NCBI GenBank assembly: GCA_049115955.1
Contig: JAGDZJ010000024.1
Span: 110,104-174,103 of the forward strand
Reading direction: 5' to 3'
From: Salinispirillum sp049115955
Lineage (GTDB): Bacteria; Pseudomonadota; Gammaproteobacteria; Pseudomonadales; Natronospirillaceae
Length of the DNA stretch: 64,000 nucleotides
Made by a program: the position numbers and the translations under genes. This document shows positions 44,207 to 52,637 of this stretch, in pieces. Each line of letters opens with the position of its first letter. Positions within the stretch are counted from its first letter, which is position 1. A model generated the notes under the pieces. It ran no database searches, was not told the origin of the DNA, and saw nothing but the letters and a program-made list of their open reading frames with translations.

Positions 44207-45602
44207 ATCGACCAAACGGTGGCATTCCACCAGGAGGGAAACCACCACCACCACCGGGTGGCATCATACCTTGCATGCCACGCATCATCTTCTGCATGCC
44301 GCCCTTCTGACCCATCTTCTTCATCATCTTTTGCATCTGCTTGTGTTGCTTCAGCAAACGATTAACGTCTTGAATTTGAGTGCCTGAGCCCATGGCGATA
44401 CGGCGCTTACGCGAACCGTTGATTTTGTCAGGGAAGCGACGCTCTAGAACGGTCATGGAGTTGATGATCGCCTCCATTTGACCAAACATGCCGTCATTAA
44501 CCTGCTTGGCCGCTGCTTCTTTCATCTGCCCCATGCCAGGCAACTTGTCCATCAAACCCGCCATACCGCCCATGTTGGACATCTGCTGCAACTGATCACG
44601 GAAGTCTTCCAGATCAAAGCCTTTGCCCTTCTTGAGCTTCTGTGCCAGCTTATCGGCTTTCGCCTTATCGACTTTGCGCTCTACTTCCTCAATCAGAGAA
44701 AGCATGTCGCCCATATCGAGAATGCGCGACGCAACGCGATCGGGATGGAACGGCTCCAACGCGTCGGTCTTTTCACCCACACCCAAGAACTTGATCGGCT
44801 TACCCGTAATCTGGCGCACGGACAGGGCCGCACCACCACGGGCATCACCGTCGGTCTTCGTCAAGATGACACCGGTCAACGGCAATGTTTCGCTGAACGC
44901 CTTAGCGGTGTTCGCGGCATCCTGGCCGGTCATCGCATCAACGACAAAGAGCGTTTCCGCAGGCTGCGCGATCTTATGCAGGTCGGCAATTTCCGCCATC
45001 ATGTCGGCATCAATCGCCAAACGACCGGCGGTGTCGATCAACAATACATCAACATACTGCTTCTTCGCTGCTGCCAAAGCTTGCTTGACGATTTTCGCTG
45101 GCTTATCGCTGGCATCGGAAGGAATGAACACCGCCCCGACCTGCGCCGCGAGGGTTTCCAACTGCCCAATCGCCGCCGGGCGATAGACGTCCGCACTGAC
45201 GACCGCGACTTTTTTCTTTTCGCGTTCAATTAAGTAGCGCGCCAACTTAGCGACGGAAGTCGTTTTACCCGCACCCTGCAAACCAGCCATCAAAATGACA
45301 GCAGGCGGCTGCACGTTGAGCGCCAACGCTTCGTTAGCATCGCCCATGATGTGCACCAACTCTTGATGCACAATCTTCAAGAAGGCTTGGCCGGGGTTCA
45401 ACGCACGGGCGACATCAGCGCCCAGTGCTTTCTCCCGCACTTGGTCAATGAAAGTTTTCACCACCGGCAAGGCGACGTCCGCTTCCAATAACGCCATGCG
45501 CACATCGCGCAGCGTTTCTTTAATATTGTCTTCTGTCAGCCTTGCCTGCCCAGTGATCTTGCGCAGGGAGCCGTTTAACTTTTCCGTTAGGTTACCGAAC
45601 AT
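44205..45602 (-). CDS. ffh: Signal recognition particle protein Ffh
   Basis: 465 residues from the ATG at 45602 (MFGNLTEKLNGSLRKITG); a start six codons upstream is not conserved. GTPase that targets membrane proteins with 4.5S RNA (ffs at 14540-14648). N domain, then G domain with GLQGAGKTT (107-115), DTAGR and TKTDGDARGG, then the methionine-rich M domain with GSGTQIQDVNRLLKQHKQM for RNA binding. The tail is Gly/Met/Pro-rich. Divergent from ypjD. Confidence 0.97.
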   Translation of the reverse strand: MFGNLTEKLNGSLRKITGQARLTEDNIKETLRDVRMALLEADVALPVVKTFIDQVREKALGADVARALNPGQAFLKIVHQELVHIMGDANEALALNVQPPAVILMAGLQGAGKTTSVAKLARYLIEREKKKVAVVSADVYRPAAIGQLETLAAQVGAVFIPSDASDKPAKIVKQALAAAKKQYVDVLLIDTAGRLAIDADMMAEIADLHKIAQPAETLFVVDAMTGQDAANTAKAFSETLPLTGVILTKTDGDARGGAALSVRQITGKPIKFLGVGEKTDALEPFHPDRVASRILDMGDMLSLIEEVERKVDKAKADKLAQKLKKGKGFDLEDFRDQLQQMSNMGGMAGLMDKLPGMGQMKEAAAKQVNDGMFGQMEAIINSMTVLERRFPDKINGSRKRRIAMGSGTQIQDVNRLLKQHKQMQKMMKKMGQKGGMQKMMRGMQGMMPPGGGGGFPPGGMPPFGR

Positions 45603-45615
45603 GCTAAATCCAACG

Positions 45616-45644
45616 TTCACCTCATTCAGGCTGTGCAGTATACT
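45616..45644 (+). promoter_or_regulatory. Candidate promoter of ypjD
   Basis: TTCACC (45616-45621) and TATACT (45639-45644) with a 17-bp spacer, in the 92-bp gap between ffh and the divergent ypjD. Transcription would start about 45 bp before the ypjD GTG. Confidence 0.5.
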
Positions 45645-45694
45645 GATGCAACTGCGTTGGTTCCACCGACGATTCCGAATTCAGAGGTATTACT

Positions 45695-46480
45695 GTGCTC
45701 GCGTTACCCGCCGCCCTCATTTATAGCCTATTGGCCTTGTCACAATGGCGACCCAATCCGTTAATTGCCAATAAATGGCTCATATGCAGTGCACTGGCAA
45801 TAGCCGTTCTGCTGCACACCTTAGGACTAAAACAAGCGATTTGGGTATCGAGCGGACTTGATCTGGGGATATTCAAGGCCTTGTCGGTCGTCGCTTTAGT
45901 CATTGCCGTCTTACTGTTACTGTCTCAGCTTCGAGACTTTCAGGTCAACTTGGGCCAGTGGCTACTACCCATTTGCGCGCTCGCTGTATTGGCCGGTATT
46001 TTTATTGAAAGCCCTTATGAAGCACGGTCTTTTTCGTTTGGCGTGACTTTGCATATTCTGTTTGCTTTGCTCGCACTGGCCGTATTCAGCGTCACCATGG
46101 TATACGCCCTACTGTTACGCACCCATGATCGCGCCTTGAAAAACCATCATTTGTCGACGTTAACGAAACGTTTACCGCCTTTGCAATCCATGGAGCGCAC
46201 CCAGTTTAAACTCGCCTGGATAGGCTTTACCTTACTGACACTGGCGATGTTGATGGGGTTCATTTTTGTCGATAACTACTTTGCCCAACACCTTTTACAC
46301 AAAACCTCATTAACGTTGCTTTCGTGGCTGTTCTTCGCCGTGCTCTTTATTGGCCACCACATATGGGGCTGGCGTGCATTGATGACATTACGCTGGTACA
46401 CCGCAGCCTACGTGCTGTTGTTGCTCGCTTTCTTTGGTTCTAAATTTGTGCTGGAAGTGATCCTGCAACGTACAGTGTGA
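45695..46480 (+). CDS. Inner-membrane YpjD/CcsA-like cytochrome-biogenesis family protein
   Basis: 261 residues starting at a GTG after AGAGGT. About eight membrane segments. FVDNYFAQHLLHKTSLTLLSWLFFAVLFIGHHIWGWR contains the histidines typical of CcsA/YpjD proteins, which resemble the heme-handling CcmF/CcsA fold. The E. coli orthologue ypjD has no firmly known function; the gene lies next to ffh in many gammaproteobacteria. corC-like gene follows after 125 bp. Confidence 0.85.
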   Translation: MLALPAALIYSLLALSQWRPNPLIANKWLICSALAIAVLLHTLGLKQAIWVSSGLDLGIFKALSVVALVIAVLLLLSQLRDFQVNLGQWLLPICALAVLAGIFIESPYEARSFSFGVTLHILFALLALAVFSVTMVYALLLRTHDRALKNHHLSTLTKRLPPLQSMERTQFKLAWIGFTLLTLAMLMGFIFVDNYFAQHLLHKTSLTLLSWLFFAVLFIGHHIWGWRALMTLRWYTAAYVLLLLAFFGSKFVLEVILQRTV

Positions 46481-46542
46481 TCTCATTTTAAGCATTTAAG
46501 GTGGCTGTTCAGGCAACTGGCCTCCGTCCCGCAGACATTGGC

Positions 46543-46571
46543 TTGACATTTTATCCGTCGCGCCGTACAAA
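46543..46571 (+). promoter_or_regulatory. Candidate promoter of the CorC-family gene
   Basis: A consensus TTGACA (46543-46548) and TACAAA (46566-46571) with a 17-bp spacer, 34 bp before the TTG start at 46606. This is one of the best sigma-70 matches in the window. Confidence 0.6.
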
Positions 46572-46605
46572 CCCGTTGTGTCCAATATAAAGGTTTACCA
46601 TCTCC

Positions 46606-47874
46606 TTGAACGATGTTCCCATAGGGCTGCTGTTTGGCGCTCTCGCTGCGTTACTTGTGATTTCCGCCTTTTTCTCGAGTTCAGAGACAGGCATGATGAG
46701 TCTGAATCGCTATCGGCTGAACCACAAAGCCGACAGCGGTGACTCTGGCGCTTTGCGTGCGCGACGACTCCTGGACATGCCCGAGCGCTTGATCGGTGTG
46801 ATTTTGATCGGCAACAACTTAGTCAATATTGCTGCCGGTGCGATTGCTACCATCATCGCAATTCGCCTCTATCCGACTCACCAGGACTTGGCCATTGCAG
46901 CCGCAACAGGCGTTCTAACGTTGGCGATCCTGATTTTTTCGGAAGTGACACCCAAGACTCTGGCGCAAAAGTTCCCTGAACGCGTCGCCTACCCGGCGTC
47001 GCTGCTGCTGCTCCCGTTGTTGTACATTCTCTATCCCGTGGTTGTCGTCGTTAACTGGACCTCTCGCATCATCATTGCAGCATTTCGCATACCTTTTGAC
47101 GGCAAAGACAACCACGCCCTAAATTCCGAAGAACTGCGCACCATGCTTATACAATCAGGCGGTGCATTGGCTACATCCCGCCAAAGCATGTTATTGGGCA
47201 TTCTGGATTTGGACAACGTGACCGTCGAAGACATCATGGTGCCACGTGGCGAGTTAGCCGGCATAAATCTGGACGACAGCATCGATGATATTCGCGCTCA
47301 ATTGAACGAAACGCCCTACACCCGATTGCCCGTATTCAAAGGCGATTTGGACAAAGTGGTTGGCATCCTGCACATAAGGGACGCGGCAGAATTCTTAACC
47401 AGCGAAAAACCATCGCGCGTCATGCTCTCGCGCAAGGCAAAAGACCCCTACTTCGTCCCTGAAACCACTCCGCTGCAAACGCAGTTGTTCAACTTTCAAC
47501 GCACCAAGGTGCGCATGGGTTTAGTAGTAGACGAATACGGCGACGTTCAAGGCTTGGTTACACTGGACGATATATTGGAAGAGATTGTCGGTGAATTCAC
47601 CACCGATGAAGCCGACAACACCAAAGATATTCACCCGCAGCGTGACGGCTCCTACATCATTGATGGCACCGCCAGCGTGCGTGAAATCAATAAGACACTG
47701 GATTGGTCACTGCCGACGGACGGGGCAAAAACCCTATCGGGCTTGATCATAGAGGAATTGGAGGACATTCCGGACGCTACTTCAAGCTTACGCATCGGCG
47801 ATTACCGCGTTGAGATTCTTCAAGTCAGTAACAACACCATCACAGCCGCTCGCATCAGCCACAAACGCAGTTGA
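46606..47874 (+). CDS. HlyC/CorC (CNNM) family transporter-associated protein
   Basis: 422 residues, TTG start (MNDVPIGLLFG). DUF21/CNNM membrane domain (~1-190; SAFFSSSETGMMSLNRYRL and GNNLVNIAAG), two CBS domains (DIMVPRGELAGINLDDSIDD; VVDEYGDVQGLVTLDDILEEIVGEF), and a C-terminal CorC_HlyC domain. Orthologous to E. coli YfjD. The family is thought to mediate Mg2+ or other divalent-cation efflux. ffh-ypjD-corC order is a conserved neighbourhood. Confidence 0.92.
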   Translation: MNDVPIGLLFGALAALLVISAFFSSSETGMMSLNRYRLNHKADSGDSGALRARRLLDMPERLIGVILIGNNLVNIAAGAIATIIAIRLYPTHQDLAIAAATGVLTLAILIFSEVTPKTLAQKFPERVAYPASLLLLPLLYILYPVVVVVNWTSRIIIAAFRIPFDGKDNHALNSEELRTMLIQSGGALATSRQSMLLGILDLDNVTVEDIMVPRGELAGINLDDSIDDIRAQLNETPYTRLPVFKGDLDKVVGILHIRDAAEFLTSEKPSRVMLSRKAKDPYFVPETTPLQTQLFNFQRTKVRMGLVVDEYGDVQGLVTLDDILEEIVGEFTTDEADNTKDIHPQRDGSYIIDGTASVREINKTLDWSLPTDGAKTLSGLIIEELEDIPDATSSLRIGDYRVEILQVSNNTITAARISHKRS

Positions 47875-47903
47875 TCCAGATCACTGAATAGTGCACCTTT
47901 CTT

Positions 47904-47935
47904 TGCAGGCGATTATAGGGCTGCCTATAATCGCC
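47904..47935 (+). promoter_or_regulatory. Palindrome-embedded promoter of the Yip1-family gene
   Basis: GGCGATTATAGG (47908-47919) and CCTATAATCGCC (47924-47935) form a perfect 12-bp inverted repeat with a 4-base loop. The right arm contains a consensus TATAAT (47926-47931) and a -35-like TTGCAG (47904-47909) lies 16 bp upstream of it. The same -10 occurs on the opposite strand, so the palindrome could hold face-to-face promoters or be an operator. No T-run follows, so it is not an intrinsic terminator. Confidence 0.5.
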
Positions 47936-47994
47936 GTAACGACAACAACAATTTTGCCTGCCAGCATCGGTAGTGCAGCAAAGGAGATCCGTGC

Positions 47995-48606
47995 ATGATC
48001 CTCAATCACATCTGGGGTTTGTTTACCCGTCCAGATCAGGAATGGGAAGCCATTCGTCAGGAACCAAATACCGTACAGCGTCACTTCCTGACTCATACGC
48101 CGTTTCTGGCTGCGCTGCCTGCAATTGCGGCGTATTGGGGTGTTACACGGGTCGGCTGGTCATTTGGGGAGCGCGGCATCATTGAAGCCCTGACGCCAGC
48201 CAGTGCACTGCAACTCTGTGTGATGTTTTACCTAGCCACGCTTACGGGTGTGTTTGTACTGGGCAAATTCATTGATTTCTTGTCGATCACCTACCAAGAC
48301 GATGACCATACACCACGGGGCGTAGCGCTGGCGACGTACACCTCTATTCCGCTGTTTCTAGCCGGAGTTTCAGCAGCCTACCCTAACCTGTGGTTCATGA
48401 TGCTGGTAGCACTGGCCGGCCTGTCTTACGCCGTTTACCTGCTGTATGAAGGCACACCCATTCTGATGAAAATACCTGAAGGCCGCGGCTTTATGTTTGC
48501 CTCGTCCATCGTCACGATCGGCTTAGTGATGTTTGTCAGTCTGATGGCGATCACGGTGATCTTTTGGTCGATCGGTGTGGGGCCTGAGTATACGACCCTG
48601 AACTGA
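47995..48606 (+). CDS. Yip1 family inner-membrane protein
   Basis: 203 residues. The N-terminus LNHIWGLFTRPDQEWEAIRQE is the usual Yip1/DUF1282 opening, followed by about five membrane segments (TPFLAALPAIAAYWGVTRV; LQLCVMFYLATLTGVFVLG; SLMAITVIFWSIGVG). The function in bacteria is unknown; some family members are linked to envelope stress. A structured repeat follows its 3' end. Confidence 0.85.
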   Translation: MILNHIWGLFTRPDQEWEAIRQEPNTVQRHFLTHTPFLAALPAIAAYWGVTRVGWSFGERGIIEALTPASALQLCVMFYLATLTGVFVLGKFIDFLSITYQDDDHTPRGVALATYTSIPLFLAGVSAAYPNLWFMMLVALAGLSYAVYLLYEGTPILMKIPEGRGFMFASSIVTIGLVMFVSLMAITVIFWSIGVGPEYTTLN

Positions 48607-48649
48607 CAGCTAGCCGTAAAAATCAGATAAGTATGGTGGGATGGATATA

Positions 48650-48789
48650 GGGCATTTCTAAAAACGTTACGAGCGACGCTAGGACAAGGCAAAATTGGTC
48701 GAAAACGCGCAGTTTACCGAGTGTAAACGAGCATTTTGAGACCAATTTTAACGCAGTCATAGCGAGCGCAGTAGTTTTAAGGTATGCCC
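48650..48789. repeat. MITE-like nested-stem repeat, copy A
   Basis: 140 bp beginning GGGCAT and ending ATGCCC. The ends form a long imperfect inverted repeat (~50 bp per arm). Within it, AAAATTGGTC (48691-48700) pairs with GACCAATTTT (48740-48749) and a central hairpin GTTTAC/GTAAAC (48712-48717, 48723-48728). It ends 3 bp before the tyrR stop codon and fills the gap between the convergent Yip1-family gene and tyrR. A second diverged copy is at 60029-60166. It is non-coding, with no transposase, so a miniature mobile or structural element. Confidence 0.75.
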
Positions 48790-48791
48790 TA

Positions 48792-50336
48792 TTAGCCTCG
48801 GCGACGGCCTATATTATACTCCCTTAACTTATTCGCCACCGCCGTATGCGACAACCCCAACCGCTTACCCAATTGCCGTGAACTCGGAAAAGACGGATAC
48901 AGCGCGCGCAACAGCTTCGCTTCAAACTCTTTAACCGAGCTTTCCAACGTACCGTCGAACTCGGACACCTGCACCGACATGGCCGCAGAGGTTTCCGGGA
49001 TGTCCAAATGACGGGGCTCGATAATATCTTCCTCCACCATCGATACCGCACGGTACAAAGCGTTTTCTAACTGCCGTACGTTGCCCGGCCAATTCTGCTG
49101 CTTTAGCAGATTCAAGGTCTCGTCACTCATGGTGACAAAACGCCGACTGGTTTCAGCAATACGTTGTACAAAATGGCGCGCCAACGGGATGATGTCGGCT
49201 CGTCGGTCGCGCAACGGCGGAAGGCTCAGAGTCAACACGTTGATACGGTAGTACAGATCCTGTCGCATAACCCCCTGATCAACCAATGCTGACAAGTCTT
49301 TTTGTGATGAGCACACAATGCGTAAATCGACGGTTTGCTCTTCCTCAGCACCCACTTTACGAAAGCTTCCCTCCTGTAGCACACGCAACAATTTAGCTTG
49401 AATACTGAGCGGCAAATCACCCACTTCGTCCAGAAAAACCGTTCCACCGTTGTATTTTTCAAAGATACCTTCGTGGGCAGCCATACCAGGAATTGCCCCC
49501 TCGCACACACCAAAGAGCTCGGTTTCCGCCGCTTCTGGCGGCATCGAGGCGCAATTGATCACAGCGAAAGGCTTGTCACGGCGCAGGCTAAAATTGTGGC
49601 ACGCGCGCGCCATCAGATCTTTTCCAGTGCCGGTTTCACCAGTGATTAAGACCGGCGCATCCAGTACCGCCATTCGACGCGCCTGACGAATCAACTCGCG
49701 CATGGACTTGCTCTCCGCCACCATGGCCGAGAACTCGCTCTGTGTCTGGCTGTACGTCTGCATCTGCTTACCCAGTCGCGTGGGCGACTTGAGCGTAATG
49801 ACCGCCCCGGCGAACTGCTGACGACCGTGATCATCTGGAATGTACACCGGATAGATATCCGCTAGGAAAGCTTGTTTAGCCACTTGAACAAAGGCGCTTT
49901 CGTGCTGATGGTTACCGTCGCGCAACCATTTATTCAGATTGAACCCGCGCAGGTGTCGGCGCAACCCTTCACCGCGCAAGCTTATCGGGTCTGCTTGTAG
50001 CGCGGCACCCGCCGCCCGATTGGCAATTTGAATACGACCATTGACGTCTAAACTGATGACCGGCTCAGGTAAGGTAGACAAAAGAACCTTGAGCTCTTCC
50101 TTCTCCCGCTCCATCGGCATGAAGGACACAGTACTGACGTCGTGCACGCCATCAATGTGACGCAACTGGGGCATGATTTGTTGGAATTGGTCGAACGCCA
50201 GCGTTGGAATGCTCAGGAATATCTCGCCTTCAACGTGCGTTTCAATGCCCAGCAAATTTATTTCATTCTGAACGAGTCGCTCCAGAACTTCTTGGGCTAT
50301 TCCGAGACGGTTCTCACAAAGTATGTGTATGCGCAT
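48792..50336 (-). CDS. tyrR: TyrR/PhhR-type regulator of aromatic amino acid genes
   Basis: 514 residues, the TyrR length. An N-terminal ACT domain (MRIHILCENRLGIAQEVLERL), a PAS domain (~80-190), an AAA+ domain with GETGTGKD at 233-240 and a C-terminal Fis-type helix-turn-helix (SSRQLGKRLGLSHTAVANKLREY). Binds aromatic amino acids and ATP and controls their metabolism. The GAFTGA loop that contacts sigma-54 is replaced by GAIPGM. The protein should thus work with sigma-70 promoters, as E. coli TyrR does. A perfect TyrR box lies 27 bp before the start. phhA and aro genes are not nearby. Confidence 0.92.
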   Translation of the reverse strand: MRIHILCENRLGIAQEVLERLVQNEINLLGIETHVEGEIFLSIPTLAFDQFQQIMPQLRHIDGVHDVSTVSFMPMEREKEELKVLLSTLPEPVISLDVNGRIQIANRAAGAALQADPISLRGEGLRRHLRGFNLNKWLRDGNHQHESAFVQVAKQAFLADIYPVYIPDDHGRQQFAGAVITLKSPTRLGKQMQTYSQTQSEFSAMVAESKSMRELIRQARRMAVLDAPVLITGETGTGKDLMARACHNFSLRRDKPFAVINCASMPPEAAETELFGVCEGAIPGMAAHEGIFEKYNGGTVFLDEVGDLPLSIQAKLLRVLQEGSFRKVGAEEEQTVDLRIVCSSQKDLSALVDQGVMRQDLYYRINVLTLSLPPLRDRRADIIPLARHFVQRIAETSRRFVTMSDETLNLLKQQNWPGNVRQLENALYRAVSMVEEDIIEPRHLDIPETSAAMSVQVSEFDGTLESSVKEFEAKLLRALYPSFPSSRQLGKRLGLSHTAVANKLREYNIGRRRG

Positions 50337-50363
50337 AAGTCTAAGTCGATGCTATAATTATTT

Positions 50364-50381
50364 TGTAAAACATTATTTACA
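50364..50381. promoter_or_regulatory. TyrR box upstream of tyrR
   Basis: TGTAAA (50364-50369), six bases, TTTACA (50376-50381): an exact match to the TyrR consensus TGTAAA-N6-TTTACA. It lies upstream of tyrR and appears to overlap the -35 region of the most likely tyrR promoter (TTGTAA-N17-AATTAT), so bound TyrR should repress its own gene. Confidence 0.8.
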
Positions 50382-50434
50382 ATCATCGACTCAGACTCAA
50401 GCTTTTTGGCAAAAATAGTTTACTGGGGTCGAGT

Positions 50435-50462
50435 ACGACACCCTCCCGTTTCAGGGTGTCGT
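50435..50462. repeat. Inverted repeat after the glycosyltransferase gene
   Basis: ACGACACCCT (50435-50444) and AGGGTGTCGT (50453-50462) form a perfect 10-bp stem with an 8-base loop, 3 bp after the end of the minus-strand glycosyltransferase gene. It is a likely transcript end, although no U-tract follows on either strand. Confidence 0.5.
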
Positions 50463-50464
50463 CA

Positions 50465-51511
50465 CTAAATGGCCTTTACGCTCCCGCTAAAGTCCACCTG
50501 CTTCCACAGCCCTTCCACCAGATCCTCCGTTGCCGACCAGTCGCCCGACGCAATCCATTGCGCCACCGCGTCTGCCACATCAGGATACCGAACCTGCACA
50601 CGCGGGGCGTGCAGTAACCACTGGAGAATCAATTCAGTATTCAAATGCTGCGCCGCGGAACCGTAACCCAATTCCTGCAGTGCCTTAGCATTGGATGCCT
50701 GCTCCATTTGACCGTGCATCGGCTTCACTAAGATGCGTCGGCCGAGCTGCAAGGCCTCGCTGGCCAACTCGAATCCCGCATTACACAATACCGATTCACA
50801 CACCCGAAGTTTATGCTGGAAGTTATCGCGCCCAAACGGATGTATTTCAATGTGGTCAAGCACGCCTGGAGGCAGTGCATCTGTGAACACATGAAAGCGA
50901 TAGTCCGTAATTGGCTCCAGCAACTCCATGATATCGGCCGCATCCTCAAAGGGCAGGTACACCAGAACCTGTTCCGGGTCTGTTTCGGTCGTCTCGATAG
51001 AAGGATGCATCAATGGCGGCAGAATAGGCGAATTGAAGTGATGCCAGTGTGCGCCCAAACTCAAGGAAGCTGGCGCAAACCATTTCATGATTTGTCGCGC
51101 ACCAAATGAATCATCCGCTTTCGGGATATCGAAGGGAAAGGCATACTGGTGCCCGATACCGATGCAGGTCTTGCCCGCGCGCCGAGCAGCCCACGCCGCA
51201 ACCGGCTCAAAATCTGTCAAAACCAGATCATAAGACGACAAGTCAAGGGCTTTGATGTCACGCATCAATTCGAACACATTTGCTTGAAGCAAGGTCTTGG
51301 GGAGGTTGACGCTCCCGCGCTCAATCGCAAAAGTCAGTCCTCGTCGCACTTCAAAGTCGCCAAACGCATCCATATCAAACAGCTTTTCTCGCGCCCGACC
51401 GGTGAACAAATAGTCTACCTCGATACCACGCCGCGCTAACGCTGGCTGCATTGCCCGCGCCCGCGTGATGTGCCCATTCCCTGTTGCCTGCACTCCATAC
51501 AGTATTTTCAT
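50465..51511 (-). CDS. MJ1255/VC2487-family glycosyltransferase
   Basis: 348 residues from the ATG at 51511 (MKILYGVQATGNGHITRARAM); the longer frame overlaps the PAP2 gene. GT-B fold like MurG or UDP-glucosyltransferases: the N-terminal loop GVQATGNGH, and C-terminal CNAGFELASEALQLGRRILVKPMHGQMEQ for nucleotide-sugar binding. The acceptor and sugar are unknown. Its ATG overlaps the stop of the PAP2-phosphatase gene, which suggests a shared lipid-linked substrate. Confidence 0.85.
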   Translation of the reverse strand: MKILYGVQATGNGHITRARAMQPALARRGIEVDYLFTGRAREKLFDMDAFGDFEVRRGLTFAIERGSVNLPKTLLQANVFELMRDIKALDLSSYDLVLTDFEPVAAWAARRAGKTCIGIGHQYAFPFDIPKADDSFGARQIMKWFAPASLSLGAHWHHFNSPILPPLMHPSIETTETDPEQVLVYLPFEDAADIMELLEPITDYRFHVFTDALPPGVLDHIEIHPFGRDNFQHKLRVCESVLCNAGFELASEALQLGRRILVKPMHGQMEQASNAKALQELGYGSAAQHLNTELILQWLLHAPRVQVRYPDVADAVAQWIASGDWSATEDLVEGLWKQVDFSGSVKAI

Positions 51512-52041
51512 AGTCCCATCACTCCAATTGCCCACCAAGCAGTGGCTGAGCCCATCACAGCACCAACCAAAGTGTCGGTGGGAAAATGAACCCCTAGGAA
51601 AACGCGCGAAAACGCGATGCCCGTAGCCCACACAAACCACAAGGCAGCAAATTCAGGCCACAAGGTCGCCATGAACGTAGCAAAGAGAAAAGCGCAGGAC
51701 GTATGCCCGGACGGAAAACTGAATTGATCCGAAGGCCGAATAAAGCTACGGAAGTCCGTCAAGGCTTCTTGCGGGCGATTCCGCTTGAAGCCCTTCTTAA
51801 TCACCAAATACAGCACTCGTTCTACGGTGACCGCCAGCAACAGGGCGTTGGCCCAGGCGGTCGAAAAGGTGTCATGAAAGAAGTACAGCGCCAAACCCAA
51901 AACCAAATACATTGGGCCGTCAGCGGTGCGTGACAGGTATCGGCTGACGCGCGTCAAACGCTCACGCCGCTTGCGACCCATGCACCAAGTAAAGGTACGC
52001 ACGTCAATTTGATGAATGCTGGCGAAGATGGTCTTGGTCAT
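51508..52041 (-). CDS. PAP2-family lipid phosphatase
   Basis: 177 residues from the ATG at 52041, preceded by GAGGAG; ten extra codons upstream are unlikely. Several membrane segments. The three phosphatase motifs are complete: KKGFKRNRP (K-x6-RP), PSGH, and SRVFLGVHFPTD (SR-x5-H-x3-D). It should dephosphorylate an undecaprenyl- or phosphatidate-type lipid at the periplasmic face. Co-translated with the downstream glycosyltransferase by a 4-bp overlap. Confidence 0.88.
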   Translation of the reverse strand: MTKTIFASIHQIDVRTFTWCMGRKRRERLTRVSRYLSRTADGPMYLVLGLALYFFHDTFSTAWANALLLAVTVERVLYLVIKKGFKRNRPQEALTDFRSFIRPSDQFSFPSGHTSCAFLFATFMATLWPEFAALWFVWATGIAFSRVFLGVHFPTDTLVGAVMGSATAWWAIGVMGL

Positions 52042-52137
52042 GTCTGGACTCCTCGATAGTCGCTGAAGCAACTATGCGCAGGTGTCATGACAATGTGATT
52101 TCAGGAAGATGACGGAACGGTTAAAAATGCAACGACG

Positions 52138-52171
52138 GAAAACAGGAATGGGTAAGCACCTCCCATTCCTG
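52138..52171 (-). terminator. Intrinsic terminator after the HIT gene
   Basis: CAGGAATGGG (52143-52152) and CCCATTCCTG (52162-52171) form a perfect 10-bp stem. On the minus strand it is followed by TTTTCC. It lies 7 bp after the HIT-family stop codon. Confidence 0.75.
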
Positions 52172-52178
52172 CCTACCT

Positions 52179-52637
52179 TTACACCTCAGCAGGTTTAAAG
52201 GTGCTAGTCTGAAACGCTTTCTGCAAACGCAGTACACGGTCTTTCAACTGCGCTGAAGTGTATCCACGTGGCGCAACCCTACCCCACACGGGGTCCGGCC
52301 ATGCCGGATCGGTATGTTTGCGCACCACATGGTGGATATGCAGTTGCTTAACGACATTACCCAGAGCAGCAACATTCATCTTGTCGGCCGCAAATTCCTT
52401 GGCCAAGCACTGTGCAACAAAAGATGACTCCCAAATCAACTGCTCTTGATCATCGGTATCCAACTGATAAATTTCTGACACCTGCTCGCGCTTGGGCACC
52501 AAAACGATCCACGGGTAGTTCGCATCCTTCATCAGCAGAACACGACACAACATGAAATCACCGACCAATGCACAGTCGGACTGAAGACGATGGTCTAACT
52601 CAAATGCACCCGAGTCTTTATCTATTTTCTTTTCCAT
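52179..52637 (-). CDS. HIT family protein
   Basis: 152 residues from the ATG at 52637 (MEKKIDKDSGAFELDHRLQSD). Histidine-triad hydrolase fold: LHIHHVVR with H100, H102, H103, preceded by NVAALGNVVKQ. Family members hydrolyse nucleotide conjugates such as AMP-NH2 or ApnA. The third His of HxHxH is shifted (HIHHV), a form common in the gammaproteobacterial subgroup. Frame extends further upstream but lacks conservation there. Confidence 0.85.
   Translation of the reverse strand: MEKKIDKDSGAFELDHRLQSDCALVGDFMLCRVLLMKDANYPWIVLVPKREQVSEIYQLDTDDQEQLIWESSFVAQCLAKEFAADKMNVAALGNVVKQLHIHHVVRKHTDPAWPDPVWGRVAPRGYTSAQLKDRVLRLQKAFQTSTFKPAEV

Noticed and set aside
48650..48789. CRISPR repeat or insertion sequence
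   Set aside because: There is a single palindromic unit with no spacer array, no transposase ORF and no obvious target-site duplication.
51512..51640. Longer N-terminus for the glycosyltransferase
   Set aside because: It lies inside the PAP2 gene, and the family starts at MKILYGVQ.
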